Shown here: in pieces, positions 51,785 to 60,802 of the stretch | How the letters are laid out: every line of letters begins with the position of its first letter | Numbering within the stretch: the first letter of the stretch is position 1 | NCBI GenBank assembly: GCA_023424015.1 | Contig: JAFAEM010000009.1 | Location: 62,001-126,000 of the forward strand | DNA from: Bacteroidota bacterium | GTDB lineage: Bacteria > Bacteroidota > Bacteroidia > Chitinophagales > Chitinophagaceae | Reading direction: 5' to 3' | DNA length: 64,000 bases | Translations under genes and position numbers: made by a program | Notes under the pieces: generated by a model | What the model was told of the DNA's origin: nothing | The model's database searches: none | Seen by the model: only the letters and a program-made list of their open reading frames with translations

Positions 51785-53224
51785 ATGAAAAAGAAAAAAA
51801 ATATTTCCGAATCACGCCGCAGATTTATCAGGAATTCATCTGTAGCAGCAGCAGGCTTTTTTATTGTTCCCCGACATGTCCTGGGCAGAGGCTTCATTGC
51901 ACCGAGCGACAAACTGAATATCGCCGGGATAGGCGTGGGTGGGAAAGGTGAAAGCGATCTTACTTCTTTTGCAAAAAGTCCAAATGTTAACATCGTCGCG
52001 CTGGTAGATGTCGACGACCGGCAGGCAGTTAAATCGCGGACAAATTTCCCCAAAGCAACCTATTACAAAGACTTCAGGGAAATGCTGGCCAAAGAGAAAA
52101 ACAATATTGACGCCTGTTCCATTTCCACGCCTGACCATACCCACGCGGTAGCTACACTGGCTGCGATGCAGCTGGGAAAGCATGTGTATACACAGAAGCC
52201 TCTTACACACGATATCTATGAAGCACGTATACTGGCTGAGGCCGCTAAAAAATATAAGGTCGTTACACAAATGGGCAACCAGGGCGGTTCCGGTGATGGT
52301 GTTCGCCAGGCCAAGGAAATGTATAATGCAGGAATGATTGGCGACATTGTTGAAGCACATGCCTGGACTAACCGTCCCGTATGGCCCCAGGGCATTCCTA
52401 CACCCACAGGGAAATTTGATATACCCAAAGAATTAAACTGGGATCTCTGGCTCGGCCCAGCAAAATACATCGACTTCAACCCGGCATACCTTCCCTTCAA
52501 CTGGCGGGGATGGTGGGCCTTTGGTACCGGTGCTTTGGGTGATATGGCGTGTCATATCATGGACCCGATCTACCGGATCCTGCCCATAGATTACCCTGAT
52601 TCTGCTGAGTGCAGCGTGGCAAATATCTGGAAAGACATGTGGGCCGAAGGAAATTATGTCGACAGCTGTCCGCCTTCATCCATCATCCATCTTAACTACC
52701 CACGGAAAGACAAAAAAGGCAATATCAAGGTTTCATGGCATGATGGTGGCCTGTTGCCCCAACGCCCTGATGAGCTATTACCTGAAGAAGCTTTTGGCAA
52801 CTGGGATGGTGGGGTTTTGCTCGTAGGCACCAAAGGTAAAATGCTGATGGATTGCTATGGCGCAAACCCCCGGTTGTTACCAACAACCCTGATGAAGGAA
52901 AAAACAATGCCGGCAAAAACTATCAAACGCGTTCCTGAAGGACACTACCTGCAATGGGTCAACGCTTGTATCGCCGGATACGGAAAAGGGGAGACGAGTT
53001 CACCTTTTGAATATGCAGGACCATTTACGGAAAGCATACTGATGGGTAACCTCGCCATTCGCAGCGCCATGATGGTTAATCCCAAACTAAAAGGTTGGGA
53101 AGACAAATACCTTGGCCGTAAGAAATTACTTTGGGATGCGAAAAATATGAAGATCACAAACTTCGATGAAGCCAACCAGTTTGTGAAAAGAGAGTATCGG
53201 GACGGGTGGAAGCTCACACTTTAG
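51785..53224 (+). CDS. Tat-exported Gfo/Idh/MocA family oxidoreductase (copy 2)
   Basis: ATG 51785 gives 479 residues. ESRRRFIRNSSVAAAGFFIVPRHVLG is the Tat signal, and IAGIGVGGKGESDLT, HVYTQKPLTHDIYEARILAEAAKKY and DMACHIMDPIYRILPIDYP match copy 1 position by position. The family's usual Lys of EKP is kept, but the first residue is Q (QKP) rather than E. A 70-bp gap separates it from copy 1, so they probably share a transcript. Substrate unknown. Confidence 0.9.
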   Translation: MKKKKNISESRRRFIRNSSVAAAGFFIVPRHVLGRGFIAPSDKLNIAGIGVGGKGESDLTSFAKSPNVNIVALVDVDDRQAVKSRTNFPKATYYKDFREMLAKEKNNIDACSISTPDHTHAVATLAAMQLGKHVYTQKPLTHDIYEARILAEAAKKYKVVTQMGNQGGSGDGVRQAKEMYNAGMIGDIVEAHAWTNRPVWPQGIPTPTGKFDIPKELNWDLWLGPAKYIDFNPAYLPFNWRGWWAFGTGALGDMACHIMDPIYRILPIDYPDSAECSVANIWKDMWAEGNYVDSCPPSSIIHLNYPRKDKKGNIKVSWHDGGLLPQRPDELLPEEAFGNWDGGVLLVGTKGKMLMDCYGANPRLLPTTLMKEKTMPAKTIKRVPEGHYLQWVNACIAGYGKGETSSPFEYAGPFTESILMGNLAIRSAMMVNPKLKGWEDKYLGRKKLLWDAKNMKITNFDEANQFVKREYRDGWKLTL

Positions 53225-53240
53225 AAGAAGCAAGAAAATT

Positions 53241-53273
53241 GTAATTAGGAATTGGACCCCAATTCCTAATTAC
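53241..53273. terminator. Bidirectional 15-bp hairpin terminator
   Basis: GTAATTAGGAATTGG, loop ACC, CCAATTCCTAATTAC is a perfect stem between convergent genes; it ends exactly at the minus-strand gene's stop. AAAATT before it and TTAAT after it give modest U-tracts on both strands. Confidence 0.75.
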
Positions 53274-53981
53274 TTAATCGCTCACAAGTTTCCTCGACTT
53301 CTTCAGGTAGCGCGTAAATAAATACAGCGCCAGCAGCACGACCAGGATGACGATGAACAAAACCAGGTTAGCCTGGAAATCGAAACGCTCATCGTGCCGG
53401 TAAAAATGCTTCATGATGATAAGTATGGCGCCAGTTGTCCATATATAAGTGGATGTATATTCCCGGATGATTACTCTCGTCCATTTGAACTCCATGCTGT
53501 CAATAGTTTTCCAGATACCATTCAGGTTTGGTATCCACCTGTTGACACGACTGCAATACGCATCAAATTCTGCCCCGAACTTGTTTCTTAAAAAATTCTC
53601 TTCCGCTCTAACAATGGCCTGGTAAAAAAACAGGAACAAAGGTGTGGCGATCGCCATAAATATTAATGAATTGGACGCAATACCAAGGCCTACCAGGATC
53701 AGGATATTACCCACGTACAGCGGATTGCGGCAATGTGAAAATATGCCGGTAGTCACCAGCGTATCTGCATAGACACGCCTGTTTTTACCACCCCGGATAA
53801 TATAAACAAGGCCGATCGTGATAACACGGATCAACTGCCCAATGATCGTCACTGCAAACCCGATCAACATAGCAGTAACAGGATCACTGAAGACTTCCGG
53901 TGAGGGAATAAAGAGTACAAGATAGAACAGGGGAAACAACCAATTGCGGTTGTGAAAAAGCAGATTACCGAGCTTAACCAT
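53274..53981 (-). CDS. Isoprenylcysteine methyltransferase-like membrane protein
   Basis: 235 residues with five to six helices. The C-terminal half carries GIFSHCRNPLYVGNILILVGLGIASNS, then EENFLRNKFGAEFDAYCSRVNRWIPNL, the PEMT/ICMT-type SAM-binding signature (RNPxYxG, EExxLxxxFGxExxxYxxxV). Such integral-membrane enzymes methylate lipids or small molecules. It follows CmoA by 10 nt on the same strand, so the pair is probably co-transcribed. Substrate unknown. Confidence 0.85.
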   Translation of the reverse strand: MVKLGNLLFHNRNWLFPLFYLVLFIPSPEVFSDPVTAMLIGFAVTIIGQLIRVITIGLVYIIRGGKNRRVYADTLVTTGIFSHCRNPLYVGNILILVGLGIASNSLIFMAIATPLFLFFYQAIVRAEENFLRNKFGAEFDAYCSRVNRWIPNLNGIWKTIDSMEFKWTRVIIREYTSTYIWTTGAILIIMKHFYRHDERFDFQANLVLFIVILVVLLALYLFTRYLKKSRKLVSD

Positions 53982-53991
53982 TTTAGTTTTC

Positions 53992-54717
53992 TTATTTTAC
54001 TGCGATCATACCGCAGAAGTTGTACCACTTGAAAAAAGTTTCCACGTAACGAAAACCCTTGTTGAAAAGCAGTTCACGATTTTCCATCAACTTATAAGGT
54101 ATGAGTACGTTTTCAAGCGCTTCCCGCTTCTGGGCAATTTCCATATCATTGTATTGATTTCTTCTTTTGAAATCATAATAGTACTTGATGAACTGGCGGT
54201 TAAAAAGCGAATCTTCTCCCAAAACTTTCTCGATCAGGATCAGGCAGCCGTTCTCATTTAGCTGGCTATATATCTGTTCAACCAGCTTTTCGCGATAAAG
54301 CGGGCGAATAAACTGCAAAGTCAGGCACATGATCACTACCGACGCGTTTTCGATAGCGACGCCATTATTTAAATCCATACTTAAAAGCTGGTACTTCCTG
54401 GTAATGCCATTGCTTTCGAAATTCCCACGACATTTATCCAGCATCTCCGCACTGTTATCAATGCCTATGAACTCAATGTCCGGAGGCAACACCTTATCGA
54501 TATTGATCAGTGTGGTGCCGGTGGAACAGCCCAGGTCATATACCCGGGTACCCGGAACGGCAAAGTCTGCCGCGATCTCCGTCATCATCCGTTGGATCTC
54601 CAGGTAAAACGGTACCGAACGTGTGACCATATCATCGAATACCTGGACTACAGTATTTCCGAACTTGAAATCCTCTGCCTGCTTGGGTTGTCTGAAAATA
54701 TCATCCTGGTTTGCCAT
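53992..54717 (-). CDS. cmoA: CmoA: carboxy-S-adenosyl-L-methionine synthase
   Basis: 241 residues matching E. coli CmoA along the whole length: DIFRQPKQAEDFKFG, VFDDMVTRSVPFYLEIQRMM, GTRVYDLGCSTGTTLINI, FIGIDNSAEMLDKCRGNF, ENASVVIMCLTLQFI, and AQKREALENVL with the conserved Arg that holds the carboxylate. CmoA makes Cx-SAM from SAM and prephenate for tRNA wobble uridine carboxymethylation by CmoB. No cmoB is in the window; the neighbour is instead an ICMT-like enzyme. Confidence 0.9.
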   Translation of the reverse strand: MANQDDIFRQPKQAEDFKFGNTVVQVFDDMVTRSVPFYLEIQRMMTEIAADFAVPGTRVYDLGCSTGTTLINIDKVLPPDIEFIGIDNSAEMLDKCRGNFESNGITRKYQLLSMDLNNGVAIENASVVIMCLTLQFIRPLYREKLVEQIYSQLNENGCLILIEKVLGEDSLFNRQFIKYYYDFKRRNQYNDMEIAQKREALENVLIPYKLMENRELLFNKGFRYVETFFKWYNFCGMIAVK

Positions 54718-54842
54718 ACTAATTTCAAAAAAAGGGTAAAGCCGAACACCGACTGTTATTTGGATTTTTCTTAGCGCGTGAAGGTAGCGCCTTGTGGAAA
54801 GATTGGAAAATTTATTTATCCATACAGACTCCCCGCATGGGT

Positions 54843-55709
54843 CTATCCCAGCACATTGGCCAATTCCATAAGTTCTTTAAACTTGTAATGTTCTTTCTCG
54901 TTGTCAAAGCATTTTGCAAATTCCTCAAGCAGGTGCTGTATGACCAGTTTATTGGGCAATGGCTTAAAATACGCGTTCACCGGGTGCACCGATATTCTTT
55001 TGAAATAACTTTCTACATCCTGGTGGATGAAAACCTGGCCTGAAGCCGGATCGATAAAGAACTCGATCTTCTGTAAAGGATCAGGAAGATTTTCGTCCGA
55101 ATACCCTGGTTTGAAATAAGCGATAACAAATTGCCTGGGCAACTGGATAGCCCTTACAGGTATGTCCAACAGTTCACAAAGCAGGAGATATAATATCCCG
55201 TTGCTAACCTGGTTGCCCCTTTTTGCCTCCAGGGCTTTATGGAGTAAAAATTCATTTGGCTCATTGTAGTTGATTTCTGTGCCTTTTAGCCCATAATAAC
55301 TGTAAAGGATACTCGTGACAATATTAATCTGTTCCAGGGGAGTGAGATAGTTATTCAACTCGAGCCAGATATTCCGTCTTACTTTTTCGATCTCCTGCCG
55401 CACGCCCGAAATACCCAATTCGGGATACTGAAACTTTGAAACCAGCAAGGCTCCTACCATCAGGTCATGATGTCCCGATACATTCCACTGGCGAAAATCT
55501 TCAGTAAGGTCGCGATAGTGGAGCCGGTGTATCAATAATTCGATCCTTGTCTGTGTATGCTCTTCGGGTGTGGTTTCCCATAGATGCTCGAGGTTGGGTA
55601 TAATTGGCTTTCCGAGGTCGACAATTTTTTCAGAAACGGCGTCAAAAACTTCCTGGTCAGGATCATCCAACAAATGAAGCAGGGCTGCTATTTCTTTATT
55701 CGTTTCCAT
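54843..55709 (-). CDS. SirB1-like transglutaminase-fold protein
   Basis: 288 residues. The first ~95 residues have HEAT-like helices (LLHLLDDPDQEVFDAVSEKIVDLG); then YLTPLEQINIVTSILYSYYGLKGTEINYNEPNEFLLHKALEAKRGNQVSNGILYLLLCELL and VRAIQLPRQFVIAYF, which is the SirB1/transglutaminase-like core. The catalytic Cys/His of true transglutaminases is not evident in the core (GNQVSNGILY replaces the usual GxCxxxA), so it is probably non-catalytic. Function unknown. Confidence 0.7.
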   Translation of the reverse strand: METNKEIAALLHLLDDPDQEVFDAVSEKIVDLGKPIIPNLEHLWETTPEEHTQTRIELLIHRLHYRDLTEDFRQWNVSGHHDLMVGALLVSKFQYPELGISGVRQEIEKVRRNIWLELNNYLTPLEQINIVTSILYSYYGLKGTEINYNEPNEFLLHKALEAKRGNQVSNGILYLLLCELLDIPVRAIQLPRQFVIAYFKPGYSDENLPDPLQKIEFFIDPASGQVFIHQDVESYFKRISVHPVNAYFKPLPNKLVIQHLLEEFAKCFDNEKEHYKFKELMELANVLG

Positions 55710-55796
55710 TAGTCAGGCACAATTTCAGTATTGAGGACGAAAGCAAATAGTTAAACTTTTCCACAGGAGTGAAGAATGCAGTTTCGCATTTGAGAT

Positions 55797-55925
55797 TTTA
55801 TGGTTTAAGGTAGTTGAATGTGGTGGAATGTAGTTTAACATTGTACCGCAACCGTAATCAATTTTCAACAACATTCAACTATCTTCAACAATCTTCAACA
55901 ACATTCAACAATCTTCAACCAACCT
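55797..55925. repeat. TTCAAC decamer repeat and inverted partner
   Basis: Between the SirB1-like gene and the GH53 gene, decamers TTCAACAACA, TTCAACTATC, TTCAACAATC, TTCAACAACA, TTCAACAATC run from 55864 with 10-bp period. The left side has GTAGTTGAATGTGGTGGAATG, roughly the inverse. It is related to the element at 855-960. Confidence 0.65.
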
Positions 55926-55932
55926 GAGAAAC

Positions 55933-57135
55933 CTAAAGGCCAATGTAGGCCTCATTCATATAATCAATAACGGGAAGTGTATTTCCGGAAAAATCAAAGA
56001 AGGCATTGTTCTCCCAGGAAGAGCCCTGGCCCCAGCCATCGTTTAGCCGGGAACTGATCCACGCCGGCTCCCAGTACATGATACCCTTACCACCCCCATG
56101 TATAATAGCCTGTGTAAGATCTTTCATATAACGCAACTGGTCCTGGATAGAAATATCATAACCGGGTGCTTTGTCTGAAACAGACATGATATTGGTATAA
56201 CTATCCGCGTTATCACCGGTCCATGGGTAAGCTGTTTCTACCACCATGACTTCTTTTCCCGCCAATGTTTTTAATAGCTTAATACTGGCAGTCACATCGT
56301 TCATATTTTGAACGGTTGACCATTTGGTATAATGCGACAAACCGAGTATATCATAATCGGTTACCCCGTGTTGCCTGAGAGCTGAAACCCAGAATTCCGC
56401 ATTTTGCAATTGCGCCACATGCAGAATGATCTTCGGCTTGATGGCAGAACCGGCTGAAAAATCACGAACGGCTTTGATACCACTTTTGAGCAGGGTAGCA
56501 AAATTTTGCCAGTTATTATTTTCAACCTTACCCACCGGCCAAAGCATGCCGCTGTTCGTTTCATTTCCCACCTGCACCATTTCCGGCACCAGGTTTTTGC
56601 TTTTGTAATAATTTAAGACAGCTAACGTGTAATTGTAAACCGAATCCTTCAAAACATCTATCCCAAGACCGGCCCAGGCTGCCGGTGTGTCCTGGTGAGC
56701 CGGATCTGCCCATCGATCTGAATAATGGAGATCCAGGTTCACCGCCATGTCCAGGCTTTTGGCACGCTGTAGGGTTTTCTCCACACCGTACAGGTCATAG
56801 TACATCTTACCATTGTTCAGGCTGGCTACCCAGTTAGGCGTATGCCATAGCCTCACTCTTACTGTATTGGCGCCGTGATCTTTCATGATACGGAAAGGAT
56901 CTTTCACCCTTCCCGAATCCCGGTATACGCCTCCATAATCCTCCACCTGGTTTACATACGACAGGTCAACTCCCATGCTGAATTCGTCCCATTTGTAAAA
57001 CTTCCGCGTCGATAGCTCCGATCCGGATGATTTTTTTTGACAGGAAAAGGAAAAAGAAAGCATGCTTATAAAGAAAAGTAGCAAGCCTTTATAAATCGGA
57101 GTAATGAAACCTCTATAAAAACAGGAATAATTCAT
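55933..57135 (-). CDS. Arabinogalactan endo-beta-1,4-galactanase, GH53
   Basis: ATG 57135 gives 400 residues with a lipoprotein signal (LSFSFSC, Cys32). GH53 TIM-barrel lines follow: MGVDLSYVNQVEDYGGVY, NTVRVRLWHTPNW, VNLDLHYSDRWADP, and the acid/base in MVQVGNETNSGML (Glu192) and nucleophile in VMVVETAYPW (Glu300). It should cleave beta-1,4-galactan of pectin-type arabinogalactan at the outer surface. No SusC/SusD pair is nearby, unlike typical polysaccharide-utilisation loci. Confidence 0.93.
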   Translation of the reverse strand: MNYSCFYRGFITPIYKGLLLFFISMLSFSFSCQKKSSGSELSTRKFYKWDEFSMGVDLSYVNQVEDYGGVYRDSGRVKDPFRIMKDHGANTVRVRLWHTPNWVASLNNGKMYYDLYGVEKTLQRAKSLDMAVNLDLHYSDRWADPAHQDTPAAWAGLGIDVLKDSVYNYTLAVLNYYKSKNLVPEMVQVGNETNSGMLWPVGKVENNNWQNFATLLKSGIKAVRDFSAGSAIKPKIILHVAQLQNAEFWVSALRQHGVTDYDILGLSHYTKWSTVQNMNDVTASIKLLKTLAGKEVMVVETAYPWTGDNADSYTNIMSVSDKAPGYDISIQDQLRYMKDLTQAIIHGGGKGIMYWEPAWISSRLNDGWGQGSSWENNAFFDFSGNTLPVIDYMNEAYIGL

Positions 57136-57235
57136 ATCTGGCAATTTCGTTGGATAGTCTAAGTTAGGGTAGGAAGGGGTAGAACGCTGCTTTATCGAAG
57201 GGTAATTTCCATTCTTCACCTCAAATTTCTACCTC

Positions 57236-58543
57236 TTACGAAACCTGCTCGAGGTCCTGTACGATCTTGTTAGTTCCCACATCGGTTCGGTTACCAACCG
57301 TCGCTTCAAACAATTGCATGAGTTTGTGATAGTGATTTTCTGCAGAATATTCACTAGTTAATTTTTTAAAAGCGTTTTCGCCAAGCTCGATACATTTTTG
57401 CTTGTCGCTAAAAAGATAGTCAATCTTTTGTCTCAAAGCAGCCACGTCCCGCAGGGGGAATAACATACCTGTCTCATTGTCGGTTACAATCTCCCTCAGA
57501 CTTCCCACATTAGTCGCCAGCACTGCTTTTTTAAAGGCAAAGCTTTCCAACACTGTATTGGGGAAATTATCATATATCTCAGCAGGCATCACGGTGAAGG
57601 AACAGGTTTTCAAATACGCCTGTATCTCCTGGAAATTCTTCTGACCAAGAAACTCAATATTGTGCTCTTTGCCCTCAAGGTATTGCTTAAGTACCTTATC
57701 ATATCCCGAGCTGGAACTACCTACGATCTTCAATGTATGACCTGAACCTTCGAAAGCTTTAACAAGGGTAAGCAACCCTTTCTCTTCTTCAACGCGACCT
57801 ACAAAAAGAGCAAACGGTTCATAACTGATCTCCGTTAGAGGATCAATTGTTTTAAAATTGAAAAAGGTTGGTATATGGTGCAGTTTGCCTGCAGGGATCC
57901 CAAACAGGTTCAGGCGGGAAATCGTGAATTTGGATGGTACCACAAAGGCGTTGATCCTTTTGGTGATGCCCAGCATTTTTTGAAGTTGGAGCGAAGAGGC
58001 TTTTACTGCCGATAAAATATAGGAGTGATGGACACATTTATACCGGACTGCATTGAATTTTGACCCGGTAAGACATCGTTCACAAATATCTTTTTTTGAT
58101 GCCCGGTAAAAAATCCCGTTGGCGCAGATCTGCCCGAAATCCGACACACGGTGAATTACCGGTATCTTATTTTTTAACACGGCCGAAAAAATGCTGGCCG
58201 ACATTTTATTCTGGTAATGCAGTACATACACCAGGTCCGGCTTGGTTTTCCTGATCAGCGTATCCAGCTTTCTTTTCGCCTCGAAAGAGTAGAACATCCG
58301 CGAAAAGGATTTGATCATCGACTTAATATCGAACTTATTATATTCACGGAAATAGACTTCCTTGCCTTCACCGATAGGACTCATAAAGTCTTCTTCATAT
58401 TCCGTAGGCTGGTTGTGATTGCTTTTAATGCTGAATGGGATCACTGTATGGCCGTTCCTTTCAAGCAGTTCTTTTATATTAAATAAATACCGCTCCGGTC
58501 CACCGGAAATAAAATACCTATAGTTGACAATTATTATTTTCAT
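57236..58543 (-). CDS. Glycosyltransferase family 4 protein
   Basis: 435 residues, two Rossmann-like lobes: an N-terminal GISGGPERYLFNIKELLERNGHTV-type opening (here FISGGPERY), and the C-terminal GT4 core PFALFVGRVEEEKGLLTLVKAFEG, EFLGQKNFQEIQAYLKTCSF, NFPNTVLESFAFKKAVLATNVGSLREIV with the ESF donor-binding motif. A retaining GT-B enzyme acting on nucleotide sugars, likely in polysaccharide or glycan synthesis. It is 50 nt after asnB on the same strand. Confidence 0.92.
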   Translation of the reverse strand: MKIIIVNYRYFISGGPERYLFNIKELLERNGHTVIPFSIKSNHNQPTEYEEDFMSPIGEGKEVYFREYNKFDIKSMIKSFSRMFYSFEAKRKLDTLIRKTKPDLVYVLHYQNKMSASIFSAVLKNKIPVIHRVSDFGQICANGIFYRASKKDICERCLTGSKFNAVRYKCVHHSYILSAVKASSLQLQKMLGITKRINAFVVPSKFTISRLNLFGIPAGKLHHIPTFFNFKTIDPLTEISYEPFALFVGRVEEEKGLLTLVKAFEGSGHTLKIVGSSSSGYDKVLKQYLEGKEHNIEFLGQKNFQEIQAYLKTCSFTVMPAEIYDNFPNTVLESFAFKKAVLATNVGSLREIVTDNETGMLFPLRDVAALRQKIDYLFSDKQKCIELGENAFKKLTSEYSAENHYHKLMQLFEATVGNRTDVGTNKIVQDLEQVS

Positions 58544-58593
58544 AGTCTGCCGGCATCGGCCGCCGGATACAGTTTAGTGATGATCAGAGCCTG

Positions 58594-60483
58594 TTACATC
58601 CACCTGTTCCACCACATCTGGAACATCAACAACAGCCAGATCGAGGTTTTTCTGCCCTGCACACCATCCAGGAATTCTTTACGGATGGACATAGCCCTTG
58701 CCGGGTTCAGGAATTCATGTTTTGCAAACTGGCTTTCGTTGATATAATGAAACAAATGATCTTTCAGGTCAGTGGTCAGCCATTCGTACATAGGAAACGT
58801 GAAACCTGCCTTGGGCCTGTCCAGCATCTCCTTTGGCACATATTTGTGCGTGATCTTTTTCAACAGGTATTTTGAACCTTCGCTGTTGTATTTCAGATTT
58901 GATGGTAACTGCGAAACAAATTCAATGATCCGATGATCGAGGAGGGGTTCGCGGCCTTCAAGTGCAACGCTCATGGTAGCGCGGTCGACTTTTGTCAAAA
59001 CATCATCCACCATATAGGAACGATAATCACGGGCCAGCAGCGTATTCATATAATCATTCTCGTTATTCACCGTGCCGATATCATCGTACAAACCAATATT
59101 CTGGTCGTAACCGGGCAGGAGGTCGACAAGATCCCTATAGATAAACTGCCTGTCGTACACATCGGCAAGACCCGATGTTTTATAAGTATTTAGAATTTCT
59201 GCAACCCTTTCCACTTTGTGGTTCTTTTTCAAACCAGGATAAATCTTTGTGGAGGTATTCAAAACACCCCTGGTGAGGCTCAATAAAGCAGCCGGGGAAC
59301 GTTCCAGGTAGTTGTGAATTTTAGTTTGGTTAAAATATTTTGTGTACCCTGCAAATACCTCATCGCCGCCATCGGCAGACAGACTCACCGTCACCTGTTT
59401 TCTTGCAAACTGGCTCACGAGGGTAGTGGGTATGGCCGAACTGTCGCCAAAAGGCTCGTCATACAATTCTGGCAGGCGGGTAAAGATTTCCTGCGCCTCA
59501 CGGGTTGTGCAATAATATTCATTGTGCTCAGTACCCAGGTGGTTTGCAATCTGTCTGGCATAGGGAGCTTCGTCCCATTTTTTTACATCAAAACCAATAG
59601 TAAAGGTCTTGATCTTTCTTGCACTGTTCTTTTGAAGGATCGCAGTCACCACCGAACTGTCATATCCACCACTTAAAAACACACCCACCGGCACATCACT
59701 GACCATACGGTATTGAAAGGCGGAAGTAAATAGTGCCTCCACCTGATCCAACGCTTCCTGCTCCGAAATTCTCAGTTTCGGCTTATTGTAATGATCGATC
59801 ACGTCCCAATACTTGTGATCGGTCACTTCCTTGCGCTTCAGATCGATCTTTATATAATGACCCGGCTGGATCTTGAAAGTATTTTTAAAGATCGTATGTG
59901 GTGCGCGGATATAGCCGTATTTGAAAAATAAGGTTACTGCCTGCTCATTGATATCCTTTTCAAATACGGGATAACTGTAGATGGATTTTAATTCCGAAGC
60001 AAACAGCAGGCAATCGTTTTTATAGAAATAATGCAAAGGCTTTACACCGGCACGATCTCTTAAAAGAAAGAATAATTGTTTTTCGATATCATAGATGGCA
60101 TAAGCGAACATGCCGATGAACTTACTCACAGACTCAATACCATACTCCTGGTAAGCTTTGATGATGACTTCTGTATCCGAATCAGAATGAAATTTATAAC
60201 CGGCGGCAATCAATTCCTCTCTTATTTCTTTAAAATTGTAAACCTCGCCGTTCAGAATGATCACCACTTTTTTATCATCGCTATACATGGGCTGGTTCCC
60301 ATTGGAGGAAACATCCATGATGGACAGCCTCCGGTGACCCAGGCCGATATTTGCAAAAGGTGATTCAAAAAATGCAATGGCACCACTGTCGGGGCCGCGA
60401 TGATGCTGCACCTCGTTGGCCGTATGTAGATTTTCCCTGGTAAGTTTCCTACCGAAATCGCAAAAACCCGTTATTCCACACAT
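58594..60483 (-). CDS. asnB: Asparagine synthetase (glutamine-hydrolysing)
   Basis: 629 residues. The N-terminal MCGITGFCDF exposes Cys2 as the glutaminase nucleophile; HRRLSIMD, NGEVYNFKEIR and SDTEVI complete the amidotransferase. The C-terminal synthase has PVGVFLSGGYDSS (PP-loop for ATP), SLSADGGDEVFAGYTKYF and RDYRSYMVDDVLTKVDRATM. Length is normal for bacterial AsnB. Its place beside a GT4 gene is typical of capsule or exopolysaccharide clusters, where AsnB-like enzymes may amidate sugars; that role is inferred. Confidence 0.95.
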   Translation of the reverse strand: MCGITGFCDFGRKLTRENLHTANEVQHHRGPDSGAIAFFESPFANIGLGHRRLSIMDVSSNGNQPMYSDDKKVVIILNGEVYNFKEIREELIAAGYKFHSDSDTEVIIKAYQEYGIESVSKFIGMFAYAIYDIEKQLFFLLRDRAGVKPLHYFYKNDCLLFASELKSIYSYPVFEKDINEQAVTLFFKYGYIRAPHTIFKNTFKIQPGHYIKIDLKRKEVTDHKYWDVIDHYNKPKLRISEQEALDQVEALFTSAFQYRMVSDVPVGVFLSGGYDSSVVTAILQKNSARKIKTFTIGFDVKKWDEAPYARQIANHLGTEHNEYYCTTREAQEIFTRLPELYDEPFGDSSAIPTTLVSQFARKQVTVSLSADGGDEVFAGYTKYFNQTKIHNYLERSPAALLSLTRGVLNTSTKIYPGLKKNHKVERVAEILNTYKTSGLADVYDRQFIYRDLVDLLPGYDQNIGLYDDIGTVNNENDYMNTLLARDYRSYMVDDVLTKVDRATMSVALEGREPLLDHRIIEFVSQLPSNLKYNSEGSKYLLKKITHKYVPKEMLDRPKAGFTFPMYEWLTTDLKDHLFHYINESQFAKHEFLNPARAMSIRKEFLDGVQGRKTSIWLLLMFQMWWNRWM

Positions 60484-60802
60484 ATTTTTCTTTGTTTAAC
60501 TGAATCAGATTTATAGGAAATGGAGCTGTTAGGTCCCAACAGGATATATAAACGAAATTTTATCAATTTAGTGCATAAAATACGGCGAAATTCAGCGACA
60601 GGCAACCCTGCGACCAAAAGTTCCTTATTTTATCCACAAAAAACGGGTTTGGTGTGTTTTATGCCGTAAAACCCAAAATAATATGAACCACGGCCAATCG
60701 TCGAAGAAATTAACGCCTGTGAAAACTTAATAATGGAAGCTGTTGATTAAACTGGTGGAACACCATGATTAAATTGACAGCTTCTTTATTTCCTGGTTAA
60801 GA
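60484..60802. other. Spacer between topA and asnB with inverted repeats
   Basis: No gene. GGGTTT/AAACCC (60645-60650 and 60669-60674) and a GAAGCTGT/ACAGCTTC pair (60736-60783) are inverted repeats on either side of a TAATAATATGAA stretch. The second lies next to the topA 3' end and is the best terminator candidate for it, but its T-run is poor. Confidence 0.45.
60736..60783 (-). terminator. topA: Weak terminator candidate for topA
   Basis: GAAGCTGT and ACAGCTTC are inverted with an inner TGGTG/CACCA pair. On the minus strand ATTATTAAGTTTT follows, a poor U-tract. Confidence 0.35.

Noticed and set aside
55933..57135. Polysaccharide-utilisation locus
   Set aside because: No SusC/SusD-like genes or regulator are next to the GH53 gene.
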